Shown: positions 26,884 through 36,724, counted from the first letter of the stretch. The stretch: 64,000 nt of DNA from an uncultured Collinsella sp. (GCA_944321445.1 CALULJ010000002.1:34601-98600), one strand, 5' to 3'. Numbers and translations are program-made. The notes: a model not told the origin generated them from the letters alone.

Positions 26884-28251
26884 CTACTGACTATCCTCGG
26901 GATCATGTGCCTCGGGCGATTTTCCCGTGCGATCGCGCTCAGATTGCTCGTAGCGCCATTCCTCCCATCCGCGCCCCGCGGGCTTCCAAAACGCCCCGCG
27001 CGAAAGACCGTTGGGAAGATACTGCTGCTCCACCCAGCCGCTCGGATAGTCATGCGGATATAGATAAGGTCCATAGGAATCGGAACCCGGACGGTGTCGG
27101 TCGCGAAGATGCGCAGGCACCTCACGCTGACCGCTCGTGCGAACGTCGGCAAGCGCAGCATCGATCGCAGCCTCGCAGGCGTTGCTCTTAGGGGCCAAAG
27201 CGTTGTACAGAGCCGCTTGCGCCAAGTTGATGCGGCACTCGGGATACCCGATGACCTCGGCAGCCTTGAATGCGGCCTCGGCAATGAGGAATGCCTGAGG
27301 GTCGGCGTTACCGATGTCTTCAGAGGCCTGAATCATGATGCGGCGTGCGATGAACTTAGGGTCCTCACCCGAATCGATCATGCGCGCGAGCCAATACACC
27401 GTGGCATCGGGATCGCTGCCACGCATGGACTTGATGAACGCCGAAATGATGTCGTAATGCATATCGCCGTTCTTGTCGTACGAAAGGCCACGGCGCGGGT
27501 TTGCCATGTGGACGTCATCGATCGTTAGCGCAAGGGGCTCTCCGGCGTTGACGGCGGCATCGGAATCGGGGCGCGTCAACGCAATCTCACTTGCAAGCTC
27601 AAGCGTCGTGAGCGCGCTGCGTGCGTCCCCCGCCGCCAGCGTGCAAATCGAGGCGACGACTTCCTCGTCAGCTGTAAACCTTCCGTTGAGGCCCCGTTCA
27701 TCCTCCAAAGCGCGCCGGACGAGTACGGCGATGTCCTCATCGGACAGGTGCTCGAGCTCGACCACGCGGCTGCGCGAGAGCAGCGCCGAGTTGACCTCGA
27801 AATATGGGTTCTCGGTCGTCGCGCCAATCATGATGACGGTGCGATTCTCGACCGCATGAAGTAGCGCATCTTGCTGGGAACGCGAAAAGCGATGAATCTC
27901 GTCGATGAATAGAATCGTGCGCCGCCCAAATGCCATGAGCCTGCGTGAGGCCTCCTCGATCTCGCGACGCAGGTCCTTGACCGTTCCGGTTACGGCAGAC
28001 ACCTCGACGAACTCGCTGCGTGTATGGGCAGCGATGATGTGGGCAAGCGTGGTCTTGCCCGTTCCCGCCGGGCCGTACAGGATGACGCTTGAGAGCACGT
28101 CGTGTTCGATGGCGCGCCGCAACCAGGAATCGGGGCCCACGGCCTTTTGCTGGCCCACATATTCGTCGAGGTCGCGCGGGCGCATGCGCACGGCAAGCGG
28201 AGCATAGCTCAAGCGCTTGGCGTTCTCGCTTTCACTGAACAACGTCTCCAT
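26884..28251 (-). CDS. rarA: Replication-associated recombination protein A (AAA+ ATPase)
   Basis: A 455-aa RarA/MgsA ATPase acting at stalled forks. Walker A is LYGPAGTGKTTLAHI and Walker B TILFIDEIHRF. The sensor region GATTENPYFEVNSALLSRSRV and the C-terminal clamp-loader-like tetramerisation domain (SAFIKSMRGSDPDATVYWLARM, then YPECRINLAQAALY) are visible. AAAGGGG precedes ATG 28251. It lies 44 bases after the dgt stop. Confidence 0.95.
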   Translation of the reverse strand: METLFSESENAKRLSYAPLAVRMRPRDLDEYVGQQKAVGPDSWLRRAIEHDVLSSVILYGPAGTGKTTLAHIIAAHTRSEFVEVSAVTGTVKDLRREIEEASRRLMAFGRRTILFIDEIHRFSRSQQDALLHAVENRTVIMIGATTENPYFEVNSALLSRSRVVELEHLSDEDIAVLVRRALEDERGLNGRFTADEEVVASICTLAAGDARSALTTLELASEIALTRPDSDAAVNAGEPLALTIDDVHMANPRRGLSYDKNGDMHYDIISAFIKSMRGSDPDATVYWLARMIDSGEDPKFIARRIMIQASEDIGNADPQAFLIAEAAFKAAEVIGYPECRINLAQAALYNALAPKSNACEAAIDAALADVRTSGQREVPAHLRDRHRPGSDSYGPYLYPHDYPSGWVEQQYLPNGLSRGAFWKPAGRGWEEWRYEQSERDRTGKSPEAHDPEDSQ

Positions 28252-28295
28252 AGGACCCCTTTGCTCACACGGCTGTTCGTACGCGGGCGATTAGC

Positions 28296-29543
28296 TTAGC
28301 ACTCGTTGATATAGGTGCGCTGCGGAAAACGAATCTCGGGGAACAGCTTCGTGGCGAGTTCGGTGAAATACCCGTCGCTCATGCTCGCGATATAGTCCAC
28401 CACGGTCTGATCGAGGTCGTCTTCCCATTCGTAGCGGCGTCCATAGTGGGCAAGACCCTGTTCGATACGCCGTATGTGGTGCCGGAAGATATAACTCGAT
28501 TCGTCACGTGCCTTGAGATCGCCCAGGCAATGTTCGTACATGAGGCTAAAAGCGCGTCCCAGCACCTCGGCGCGCTCGCCCTCGATACCGCTCGAACGGT
28601 AGATCTTATCGTAGTTCTCCGCCTTCGCGCGACGGATCTCCTCGAACAGCTCAGGGCTCATCTCGATGCGGTCCTTGCCGTAGCTGTGCTCGATGATATC
28701 CGCAGAAGCATGGGACAGAATCCACGAGTTGTACGAACCTCCCAGGCCGTCGTCGAAGGCGTCTTCAGACAGCAGGCCGGCGGCGATGGCATCCTGACGG
28801 TCTCGACCAACATAGGCGATGATATCCGAGATGCGAACCACACAGCCTTCGAGCGTCATGGGCCGCAGGGTCCCAATGGCGACCTCGCCGCTCTCGTAGC
28901 ACGAAGCCACCTTACGGTCGAACGTAGCGAAATCCTTCAATCCGGAGAGCTCGAAGACGCGTTGCTCGTATTCTCCGTTATGCGTCAACACGCCATCGAG
29001 CGTCTGCAGCGTCAGGTTCCTGCCATACAGGACATCGAGAACGCGTACGGAGTGGACGTTGTGGAAGAACCATCGACCGGTGCGCGCGTGAAACACATCG
29101 TTGAGCGCGCGCTCGCCTGCATGGCCGAAGGGCGTGTGCCCCAGGTCGTGGCCGAGCCCTATGGCTTCGATGAGGTCGCAATTGAGACCAAGCGCGTATC
29201 CTATGTCGCGCGCAACGCGACTGACGAGCTGCACATGGATGCCGCGTCGCGAGAGGTCATCGTTGCTGCGGAAACTGAAAACCTGTGTTTTTCCAGCATA
29301 CCGGTTGTAGGCGGGCGTATGGATGATCTTTTCGACATCGCGGACGAACGAAGGCCGCCAAAGGCTCGGCTCGTCGGAAGGTCTGGCTTCACGCCTCAGC
29401 GCAGAAGCGTCATCGGTGCGGTACGGATTCACCCATCCCGCAGTACGATCGGCTTTCATCCGTTCGATGAGGTCATCCGAGAGGCGGCCGGAAATGGCAT
29501 CTATGCGATGGCGAACGAGGTCGCGATGGGATGTGTTGCTCAT
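28296..29543 (-). CDS. dgt: dGTP triphosphohydrolase-like HD protein
   Basis: A 415-aa HD-domain nucleotide triphosphohydrolase that splits dNTPs to nucleoside and triphosphate. Metal ligands are seen in HVQLVSRVARDIG, the HD pair GLGHDLGHTPFGHAGE, and the later Asp in VRISDIIAYVGRD. The family also contains regulators of dNTP pools, and substrate preference cannot be read from sequence. ATG 29543 has AAGGAG 7 bases upstream. Confidence 0.9.
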   Translation of the reverse strand: MSNTSHRDLVRHRIDAISGRLSDDLIERMKADRTAGWVNPYRTDDASALRREARPSDEPSLWRPSFVRDVEKIIHTPAYNRYAGKTQVFSFRSNDDLSRRGIHVQLVSRVARDIGYALGLNCDLIEAIGLGHDLGHTPFGHAGERALNDVFHARTGRWFFHNVHSVRVLDVLYGRNLTLQTLDGVLTHNGEYEQRVFELSGLKDFATFDRKVASCYESGEVAIGTLRPMTLEGCVVRISDIIAYVGRDRQDAIAAGLLSEDAFDDGLGGSYNSWILSHASADIIEHSYGKDRIEMSPELFEEIRRAKAENYDKIYRSSGIEGERAEVLGRAFSLMYEHCLGDLKARDESSYIFRHHIRRIEQGLAHYGRRYEWEDDLDQTVVDYIASMSDGYFTELATKLFPEIRFPQRTYINEC

Positions 29544-29832
29544 GCATGCGCTCCTTCACAATCTGATGTTCTTCGCGCATATCATCGCACGCGGTGCGGA
29601 CATGCCCATCATACCGCGAGAGGCATACTTCGCACCGAGGCAAAAAGGAAGCGTTTTGGCTGGATTTCGAAAGCATTTGCCTTCCGGCTAACAGAAACCA
29701 AACAGAGCTGAAATACCTGCGTCGGGCTCCCGTAAGGTCGCGTGGAAAAACAGCAGATTCTCACGGCCTGCATCCTTGATGAGCGCAACAATCCAGATAC
29801 CAGGCAAAAGCAATTGCGGGAAAGGAGCAGCA
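29544..29832 (+). other. Intergenic region without a supported gene
   Basis: About 290 bases between the divergent dgt and prepilin-peptidase genes. It should carry both promoters, but I found no convincing paired -35/-10 boxes. Short open frames on both strands lack ribosome-binding sites and family similarity. The last 12 bases carry the AAAGGAG ribosome-binding site of the downstream gene. Confidence 0.5.
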
Positions 29833-30276
29833 TTGGAGCCGTTGCGCATCGCGTGCACCGTCATGTGCGCATCGCTTATCGTCGCCGCCGGCATCATCGA
29901 TGCGCGGCGATCCATCTATCCGCACCAGCTCTGGGCCGCGTCGCTTGCAGCCAATACCATCGCATCTGCGCTTGCGCTCGGGGTCACGCTCTGTATCGCG
30001 AATGTCATCGCATCGTGCGCAATCGTAGCCGTTCTCGTCGCCTTCGAGCTATACTGGCGGCATCGAAACGGCACCGTGGGCATCGGCGCCGGCGACCTCA
30101 AGTTCCTCTGCGCCTTGGGAATCCTAAATCCGTGGATGGCGCTGGTATCATTCGCCTGCGCACTGCTTTGCCTTGCCATGACGGCCCTGGCAACCAAACA
30201 GCGCAGGTTGCCCCTGCTCCCGTTTTGGACCCCGTTTGCATTAGCGGGCATGGCGTTGATGGTGCTGGGCGTATAG
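29833..30276 (+). CDS. Small A24-type prepilin peptidase
   Basis: A 147-aa membrane protein with about four to five TM segments and the two aspartate motifs of type IV prepilin/preflagellin peptidases: GIIDARRSIYPHQL and IGAGDLKFLCALG. It lacks the N-terminal methyltransferase/zinc domain of PilD and is closer in size to TadV/CpaA-type enzymes. The start is TTG 29833, fixed by AAAGGAG 6 bases upstream. No pilin or Tad genes lie in the window, so its substrates are elsewhere. Confidence 0.8.
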   Translation: MEPLRIACTVMCASLIVAAGIIDARRSIYPHQLWAASLAANTIASALALGVTLCIANVIASCAIVAVLVAFELYWRHRNGTVGIGAGDLKFLCALGILNPWMALVSFACALLCLAMTALATKQRRLPLLPFWTPFALAGMALMVLGV

Positions 30277-30360
30277 CCTGTCGGGTTGTCCGCAGCCTTT
30301 GAGGCGCAATTGAAGCTTTGTTAACGTTGCGAGGATACCCGGTGCGAGCAACCGCCCAGG

Positions 30361-30366
30361 TATAAT
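30361..30366 (+). promoter_or_regulatory. -10 box TATAAT
   Basis: A perfect TATAAT lies 33 bases before the start of the small membrane protein gene. No good -35 hexamer is found at 16-18 bases. Confidence 0.45.
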
Positions 30367-30398
30367 GGGTACGCACTGAGTATGAACGAGGAGGACAG

Positions 30399-30701
30399 AT
30401 GACGAGCAGCGAGCAGCAGGGCTGGGCACCGACGGCAAACGAGTCCCTGGAAGTTCAGCCCCGCCCCATCGAGAGCGCAAGCGCCTCAACCGCCTGCCAG
30501 ACCTCATCCTCCAAATTCGCCTACATCCTCACCTTTGGCGTGCTTGGGCTTATCGCCGCATTCCTCATCGCTATCGTGCTGCTGTTCTTCACCGCCATGA
30601 CCACGTACAACAACTACGATGTGATCGAGCTCGATTCGTGGTCATACGATTATGAGCCGCACTATTACCGCTACCACGAAGGCAACACCATAGATCTGTA
30701 G
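30399..30701 (+). CDS. Small single-pass membrane protein with Tyr-rich tail
   Basis: A 100-aa protein I do not recognise. It has a soluble N terminus (1-42), one strong TM helix (about 43-68) and a 30-residue acidic, Tyr-rich C-terminal segment containing seven Tyr (for example SYDYEPHYYRY). The positive-inside balance is weak, so orientation is unclear. GAGGAGG sits 7 bases before ATG 30399 and TATAAT is upstream, so expression as a single gene is likely. Confidence 0.7.
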   Translation: MTSSEQQGWAPTANESLEVQPRPIESASASTACQTSSSKFAYILTFGVLGLIAAFLIAIVLLFFTAMTTYNNYDVIELDSWSYDYEPHYYRYHEGNTIDL

Positions 30702-30763
30702 CAAAGCGGACAACTCTCAACCGGGAGCCACCCCTGACACGAGCGAACCATAAAGTGTATTGC

Positions 30764-32059
30764 TTATTTAGCGCCGTCAAGCACCTGGTCGAGCGTAACG
30801 GATACGCCATGCGGCGTAGGCACCCAGTCGACCTTGAGGAACAGCGCCGCCACCGTGATGGGCAGGTAGGTAAACATAAATAGCGGGAAGGTGAACAGAT
30901 TCGTCATGATCCGCACTTTGCTTTTGCAATGGATCTGCTTGCGTTCGAGCACGGTCGTCAAGAGCCCAGCCGTAAAGAAGGTTCCGTACATCGATACGAA
31001 CGTCATGACAATGGACCCCAGGCACATGTTGAGCTCGCGGTCCGTGGCCAAAAACCCATGCGAGAGCGACCCGACGATCATGAACGTTACGTTCACGAGC
31101 ACGGCCACAAGGCTCAGCAGGTTGCCCGGGGCGATGGTCATGAACATGTCGTAGGCGGCAAATCTCCGAAGCAACGTGAAGGCCTTGACCATATGAGAGC
31201 CATAGGTGAACAGCACCTGGTAGAACCCCTTCGTCCAGCGCATGCGCTGCTTCCACGAGGCAGCAAAGGTCACCGGTTGCTCATCGTAAAACACTGCGGG
31301 AGCGTATCCGATCTGCACGCCATGGATGGCGCAGAACGTCGAGAACTGAATGTCCTCAGTCAGCGTATGGAAGTCCCACCCATGCATACCCTCGATGATC
31401 TTGGCAGATACGAGAAAGCCCGATCCGGAGACTGCGCACGAGGAACCGCAGATCATACGGGCATTGTTGAGAAAACGCGCCTCACGCAAAAACCAGGTGG
31501 CATAGGCCGCAGAGATCCACGAACTCCCGAAGTTCTTGGAGTTGCGGTAGCTCGTGAGCGCAAGGTAACCCTGATCGAAGGCGTCGTTCATGATGCGAAC
31601 ATAGTCGGATGAAAGCAGATTGTCGGCATCGAAAATGAAAAACGCCTCATAGCGACCGGGATATTCGTTGAGGATTCGATCGAAGCCGTAATCCATGACC
31701 CAGCTTTTTCCTTTTCGTGCAAGGTCGTTTCGCTCATAAACGATAGCCCCGGCCTCGCGAGCTACACGCGCGGTGTCGTCCGTGCAAGCATCGGCGACCA
31801 CAAAGATGTCGATGAGCTCAGAAGGATAATCCTGCTGGCGGATCGACTGAACGAGATTCGCGATGACGGCTTCTTCGTTATGGGCAGCGATGAAAAACGC
31901 GTATCTATGCTGGCGCTTGGCAGCCGGGATCTTTACTTCCCCATGGAAGATGCCGATGAGGAAATAGACAATCTGGTAGAGAAAGCACAATGAGAATAGG
32001 GTACCAACAAGAAAGTTGAAGATGACAATGGGCGTAAGATTCGAAAGATCGAGCGGCAT
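30764..32059 (-). CDS. Membrane-bound family 2 glycosyltransferase
   Basis: A 431-aa processive-type GT2 enzyme. It has an N-terminal TM (about 10-35) and a GT-A domain (about 50-280) with FFIAAHNEEAVIANLV, VVADACTDDTA, FFIFDADNLL, the acceptor TED (HTLTEDIQFS) and the QRMRW motif. Three or four C-terminal TM helices follow. This is the hyaluronan/cellulose-synthase-like layout, probably for an exopolysaccharide or cell-wall glycan. The preferred start is ATG 32059; a TTG 15 bases earlier lacks support. It is a single gene convergent with the small membrane protein. Confidence 0.86.
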   Translation of the reverse strand: MPLDLSNLTPIVIFNFLVGTLFSLCFLYQIVYFLIGIFHGEVKIPAAKRQHRYAFFIAAHNEEAVIANLVQSIRQQDYPSELIDIFVVADACTDDTARVAREAGAIVYERNDLARKGKSWVMDYGFDRILNEYPGRYEAFFIFDADNLLSSDYVRIMNDAFDQGYLALTSYRNSKNFGSSWISAAYATWFLREARFLNNARMICGSSCAVSGSGFLVSAKIIEGMHGWDFHTLTEDIQFSTFCAIHGVQIGYAPAVFYDEQPVTFAASWKQRMRWTKGFYQVLFTYGSHMVKAFTLLRRFAAYDMFMTIAPGNLLSLVAVLVNVTFMIVGSLSHGFLATDRELNMCLGSIVMTFVSMYGTFFTAGLLTTVLERKQIHCKSKVRIMTNLFTFPLFMFTYLPITVAALFLKVDWVPTPHGVSVTLDQVLDGAK

Positions 32060-32188
32060 GCGGATAACCCCCAAGGGAGCGAGACATTGGGAGAAAGTTT
32101 AGCGCACGACGATAGCGAAGGGCCGCACGGGTGCGACCTGCAAATTATTAGCATGCACCGTTGCCGGTGAGCGCCGATGCAACGCTCG

Positions 32189-33196
32189 CTATTCCATGAG
32201 TAGCTGTGGGATGATGTCCTCGCCTGAAGAGGTGCGCCCCATGGATCTGTCTGCTATCTCTTCATAGGCAGCCGCCAGATCCCACGGCAGCTCATCGCGA
32301 AGCTCGATGGACTCCCCTGTCACCGGGTGATCGAAGCGCACGCGCCACGAATGGAGAAACTGGCGGGTGAGACCGAGGTTGGAGCGGTCAGAACCAATAC
32401 CATAGAGCGGATCGCCGACGAGCGCATGGTTGATATGGCGCATATGCACGCGAATCTGGTGCGTACGACCGGTATAGAGATGGCATTCGACCAGCGTGTA
32501 GCCGTCATCGCCGCGTTTGGCCTCAAAGCGCTCAAGCACTTGGAACGTGGTGATGGCCTGTCGCGCAAAGGGGTCATCGGACACGGCCATCTTCACGCGG
32601 TCGCGCGTTGAACGGGCAATGCCCGTGTTGATGGTGCCCGAGTCCATAGCGATGTAGCCATGGCACAGAGCGATGTAGCGCCGATCGAGCGTACGCAGGC
32701 GAATGAGGTCTTGCAGCGCGCGCTGCGTATCGTCGTCTTTGGCAACGAGCATAAGGCCAGAGGTGTCGCGGTCAAGGCGGTGCACGATACCGGGACGATC
32801 CTCTCCTTGAAGCGTGCCCAGATGGTCGAGACCACAATGATAGACGAGCGCATTCGCAAGCGTACCGGAATCGTGCCCGTGAGCGGGATGGCATACGAGC
32901 CCGCGCTGCTTGGAGAGCACGATGAGGTAATCGTCCTCGAAGCGAATGTCCAACGGAATAGCTTGGCCGACCACGGGACCCACTTCGACGGGATCGGGCA
33001 CCTCGACCTTAATGCGGTCGCCCTCGGCCAGCACGAGCTTTTTTGACGTGCAGGTATCACCGTTCACGCAGACGGCACCTGTCTCGACCAGCTTGGCGCA
33101 CGCAGAGCGCGACGGACAGGAATCCTGAGCGCCGAGAAAGGCATCGAGACGCTGCCCGGCGGAGTCTGAGGTGATGAGGAACCGAACGTCACTCAT
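32189..33196 (-). CDS. rluD: RluD-family 23S rRNA pseudouridine synthase
   Basis: A 335-aa protein with an N-terminal S4 domain (about 14-75) and a RluA-type catalytic domain. The catalytic Asp is in VHRLDRDTSGLMLVAK. YTGRTHQIRVHM and VGDPLYG are further family marks. The usual target is uridines of helix 69 of 23S rRNA, but the exact site cannot be read here. The start overlaps the lspA stop by 4 bases; lspA-rluD is a common pair. Confidence 0.92.
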   Translation of the reverse strand: MSDVRFLITSDSAGQRLDAFLGAQDSCPSRSACAKLVETGAVCVNGDTCTSKKLVLAEGDRIKVEVPDPVEVGPVVGQAIPLDIRFEDDYLIVLSKQRGLVCHPAHGHDSGTLANALVYHCGLDHLGTLQGEDRPGIVHRLDRDTSGLMLVAKDDDTQRALQDLIRLRTLDRRYIALCHGYIAMDSGTINTGIARSTRDRVKMAVSDDPFARQAITTFQVLERFEAKRGDDGYTLVECHLYTGRTHQIRVHMRHINHALVGDPLYGIGSDRSNLGLTRQFLHSWRVRFDHPVTGESIELRDELPWDLAAAYEEIADRSMGRTSSGEDIIPQLLME

Positions 33197-33774
33197 TTGT
33201 TACCCTCTTCGCGCTTCGCAGTACGACGGGCGCGCGCCTCGGCATCGCGACGGTTGAGCTCGGCCGTCGCATCGACCTTGTTGGCAGGCGAAATCACAAA
33301 GCCTAAGAAGGCGATGATGGCACCGCAGGTGATACCGATGTCGGCAACGTTGAAGATGGGGAAATCGATGAACTGAGTACAGATGAAATCGGTCACGAAG
33401 CCAAAGAGCGCACGGTCGATCGCGTTGCCCACCGCACCGCCGGCAACCATGCCCAAACCGATCACCTCGAGTTGTGACACCAAGGGAGCACGGTAGAGAT
33501 AGACAATGGTAAAGATGACGACAGCGATGGCGAGCAGCACGAAGATGAACCCGAACCCTTCGCCCAGGCTGAATGCCGCCCCGGTGTTCGCAGCGAAGCG
33601 AAACTCAAGGATACCGGGAATAAAATCGGCGGCAACGAAGCCGTGGCTCACCAAGGTGCGTACGAACACCTTCGTGACCTGGTCAAGCACAAGAAATGCC
33701 GTAAACAGGGCGGCAGCGACCGCCGCGCGCCACGCTCGCGATGGAATCCATTCCTTGACGGTATCGTTCGCCAC
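33193..33774 (-). CDS. lspA: Lipoprotein signal peptidase (SPase II)
   Basis: A 193-aa integral membrane aspartyl protease that removes lipoprotein signal peptides. Four TM segments are visible with LDQVTKVFV, FRFAANTGAAFSLG, and the catalytic Asp regions GNAIDRALFGFVTDFI and FNVADIGI. A basic, charged C-terminal tail of about 30 residues follows. The start GTG 33774 has AAAGGACA upstream; another GTG five codons earlier is less likely. Confidence 0.92.
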   Translation of the reverse strand: MANDTVKEWIPSRAWRAAVAAALFTAFLVLDQVTKVFVRTLVSHGFVAADFIPGILEFRFAANTGAAFSLGEGFGFIFVLLAIAVVIFTIVYLYRAPLVSQLEVIGLGMVAGGAVGNAIDRALFGFVTDFICTQFIDFPIFNVADIGITCGAIIAFLGFVISPANKVDATAELNRRDAEARARRTAKREEGNK

Positions 33775-33832
33775 GCATTGTCCTTTCACGATTTATCGGC
33801 CCCCGAAGCAACCGGTTTGGGGCCAAGCGAAC

Positions 33833-33869
33833 GCGAACGGGCAGAAGAGTGCGCCCTCTGCCCGTTCGC
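33833..33869 (-). terminator. Strong hairpin after ileS
   Basis: A perfect 13-bp inverted repeat (GCGAACGGGCAGA and its complement) with an 11-base loop lies 16 bases beyond the ileS stop and before lspA. No long T-run follows on either strand, so termination efficiency is uncertain. Confidence 0.6.
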
Positions 33870-33884
33870 AAATAATCCTATTCG

Positions 33885-36689
33885 TTACGCCTCGAGGGCT
33901 TCGGCGCAGCGGTCGCAGATATGAGCGTGCTCGCCGTGAACGCCCGTGGACTCACGGTAGTTCCAGCAGCGGTCGCAGCACTCGCCTTGTGCGGCCTCAA
34001 CGGTTGCCGTGAACTCATCGCCCCGAGCGAGCTCGAGCTCAGAGACGATAAAGAACTCCGCGAGGTCGCACGCCTTGTCGCCGGTAAGCAACGCATAGGC
34101 CTCGGAGGGAGCCGTCGCCACGACGCGAGTCGCCTGGCTCTTGGTGAAGGTACCCGCGGCACGCGCGTCCTCGAGCGCCTTGGTCACCACGCCACGCAGC
34201 TCGAGCGCTGCCTCGAGCACAGGCTTGTACTCGTTGGCGACCTCGAGCGAGATCGGGCTCTTGTACCAGCTGAGCAGTGCCGCGTACTGCTGGTTGTCGC
34301 GGCAGCCGGCGGGAGCGAACTCCATGACCTCGTCGCAGGTGAAGGCAAGAATCGGCTGCAGGTCACGCAGGAGCATGGAAAGCAGCTCGGCCGTGACGGT
34401 CTGGGCGCTGCGACGAGCAAGGGAGCCGACCTTCTCGCAGTACAAGCGGTCCTTCAGCGCATCGAGATATACGTTGGAGAGCTCGGTGACCACGAAGTCG
34501 TAGAGCGTGCGGTACACGCGGTTGAACTCGTAGCCGGCATATGCGTCGTCGACCTCGGCCTGAACCTGCGTCAGACGGGCGAGCATGAGCTTGTCGAGCG
34601 GCAGCAGCTCCTCGAAGGCTACGCCGTCGGTCTCGGGCTCAAACTGACCCTCGAGCTCAGAGAGCAGGAAGCGGAACGTGTTGCGGAAGCGACGGTAGGC
34701 ATCCGAGGTGCGCGCGAGGATCTCATGGTCGATGGCGACATCGGTCGAGGTGTCGACAGAGGCGACCCACAGGCGAATGATATCGGCACCCATCTCGTCG
34801 CAAACCTTGTTGGGGTCAATGACGTTGCCGAGCGACTTGGACATCTTGCGACCCTGACCGTCGAGCGTGAAGCCCTGGGAGACGACCGCCTTGTACGGCG
34901 CGATGCCGTTAGCGCCCACGCTCGTGAGCAGTGAGCTCTGGAACCAGCCGCGGTGCTGGTCGGAACCCTCGAGATACACATCGGCCGGGTACTCGAGCTC
35001 CTCGCGACCCTCGCAGACGGCGCGCCAGGACACGCCGGAATCCCACCACACGTCCAAGATGTCACGGTCGGCCTTGAGGTGATGGCCGCCGCACTTGGGA
35101 CAGACACAAGCGTCGCCCAGGTAGCTTTCGGGCGCATCGGTGAACCAGGCGTCGGAACCCTTCTCGTGGAAGAGCTTGATGACGGCGTCGAGCGTGTCGT
35201 CGTTCATGATCTTCTCGCCGCAGTCGGCACAGGTGTAGCTCGGGATGGGCACGCCCCAGTTGCGTTGGCGCGAGATGCACCAGTCGGGACGCTGCTCCAC
35301 CATGGCGCCGATGCGGTTGGCGGCGTGCGCCGGGTACCACGTCACATGGTTGCGCACCTGGTCGAGCGCCTCGTCGCGCAGGCCGGTCTTGTCCATGGAC
35401 ACGAACCACTGGTCGGTGGCGCGGAAGAGCACTGGGTTCTTGCAGCGCCAGCAGTGCGGGTAGCTGTGCGTGATCTTCACGCTCGCCACGAGCGTGCCGC
35501 GCTCGCGGAGGAACTCGATGATGTGCGGGTTGGCCTCGTCGGTATCCATACCGGAGAACGGGCCGCCCGTGCCGAAGGTATCGCCGACGTAGAACTTGCC
35601 ATCGTCGTCAACGGGCATGCAGATGTCCATGTCCTCCTTCACGCACACGTAGTAGTCGTCAACGCCGTGTCCGGGCGAGTTGTGGACGATACCGGTACCG
35701 TCCTCGGTGCCCACGTAGTCGGCGAGCAGCGCCACGCCCTCGACGTCATCGAAGATCGGCTGCTTGTAGTGCAGATGGTCGAACGTCTCGGCCGGAACCT
35801 CGTAGGGCTTTCCATCGACGAGCACCGGCGTGCACTCCCAGCCCGCGATGCCGCAGACCTTCTCGGCGAGGTCCTTCAGCATGATCTCGGCGCGGCCCTC
35901 GTGCTCGATGGCGGTGTAGATGGCACCGGGCTTGAGCGACACGGCCTGGTCGGACGGGATGGTCCAAGGCGTCGTGGTCCAGATGATGAAGTCGACCGGA
36001 CCTCCGAAGCCCTCAAGGCCGGCAGGCTTGCTCGTAAGCTCGAAGCGCACGTAGATGGACGGGCTCGTCTCGTCGCCGTACTCGATCTCGGCCTCGGCGA
36101 GCGCGGTGTGGCAGTGCTTGCACCAGTGAACCGGCTTGTGGCCGCGGTAGATCATGCCCTTGTCGAACATGGCCTTAAAGACCTCGATATCGGCGGCATC
36201 ATGCTGGTTGTACAGCGTGAGATAGGGGTTATCCCAGTCGCCGAGCACGCCCAGGCGCTTGAAGCCCTCGCGCTGCAGGTCGATGTTCTCGACGGCGAAC
36301 TTGCGGCAGAGCTCGCGGATCTTGTCGGTCGGGGTGGCATTGAACTTCTCGGTGCCGAGCATCTCCTCGACCTTGTGCTCGATGGGCTGGCCATGGCAGT
36401 CCCAACCGGGCACATAGGGCGTCTCGTAGCCCTGCATGGCCTGGTAGCGCTCGATGATGTCCTTCGAGATCTTGTTCATGGCGTGGCCGATGTGGATCGG
36501 GCCGTTCGCATACGGAGGGCCGTCGTGCAAGATGAACTTGCCATGCCCCTCGTTCTTCTTGAGCATCTGCTCGTACACATGATCCGTGTGCCAGCGGCGC
36601 AAACGCTCCGGCTCACGCTGTGCCAGGGCCGCCCTCATGGGGAACTTGGTCTTGGGCAGGTTCATGCTGCTCTTGTACTCGTTTGCCAC
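33885..36689 (-). CDS. ileS: Isoleucyl-tRNA synthetase
   Basis: Charges tRNA-Ile. The 934-aa class I enzyme has the HIGH motif (GPIHIGHAMNK), a CP1 editing domain (about 190-390), KMSKSLGN (about residue 600), the anticodon-binding domain, and a C-terminal zinc ribbon with two CxxC pairs (ECCDRCWNY, ICDRCAEAL). The start is MANEYKSSMNLPKTKFPMR. Its mRNA leader is a T-box with an ATC specifier, so expression should rise when tRNA-Ile is uncharged. Confidence 0.97.
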   Translation of the reverse strand: MANEYKSSMNLPKTKFPMRAALAQREPERLRRWHTDHVYEQMLKKNEGHGKFILHDGPPYANGPIHIGHAMNKISKDIIERYQAMQGYETPYVPGWDCHGQPIEHKVEEMLGTEKFNATPTDKIRELCRKFAVENIDLQREGFKRLGVLGDWDNPYLTLYNQHDAADIEVFKAMFDKGMIYRGHKPVHWCKHCHTALAEAEIEYGDETSPSIYVRFELTSKPAGLEGFGGPVDFIIWTTTPWTIPSDQAVSLKPGAIYTAIEHEGRAEIMLKDLAEKVCGIAGWECTPVLVDGKPYEVPAETFDHLHYKQPIFDDVEGVALLADYVGTEDGTGIVHNSPGHGVDDYYVCVKEDMDICMPVDDDGKFYVGDTFGTGGPFSGMDTDEANPHIIEFLRERGTLVASVKITHSYPHCWRCKNPVLFRATDQWFVSMDKTGLRDEALDQVRNHVTWYPAHAANRIGAMVEQRPDWCISRQRNWGVPIPSYTCADCGEKIMNDDTLDAVIKLFHEKGSDAWFTDAPESYLGDACVCPKCGGHHLKADRDILDVWWDSGVSWRAVCEGREELEYPADVYLEGSDQHRGWFQSSLLTSVGANGIAPYKAVVSQGFTLDGQGRKMSKSLGNVIDPNKVCDEMGADIIRLWVASVDTSTDVAIDHEILARTSDAYRRFRNTFRFLLSELEGQFEPETDGVAFEELLPLDKLMLARLTQVQAEVDDAYAGYEFNRVYRTLYDFVVTELSNVYLDALKDRLYCEKVGSLARRSAQTVTAELLSMLLRDLQPILAFTCDEVMEFAPAGCRDNQQYAALLSWYKSPISLEVANEYKPVLEAALELRGVVTKALEDARAAGTFTKSQATRVVATAPSEAYALLTGDKACDLAEFFIVSELELARGDEFTATVEAAQGECCDRCWNYRESTGVHGEHAHICDRCAEALEA

Positions 36690-36724
36690 GAATACCCCCT
36701 TATTGTCGTGGGCGCTTTCCGCAT

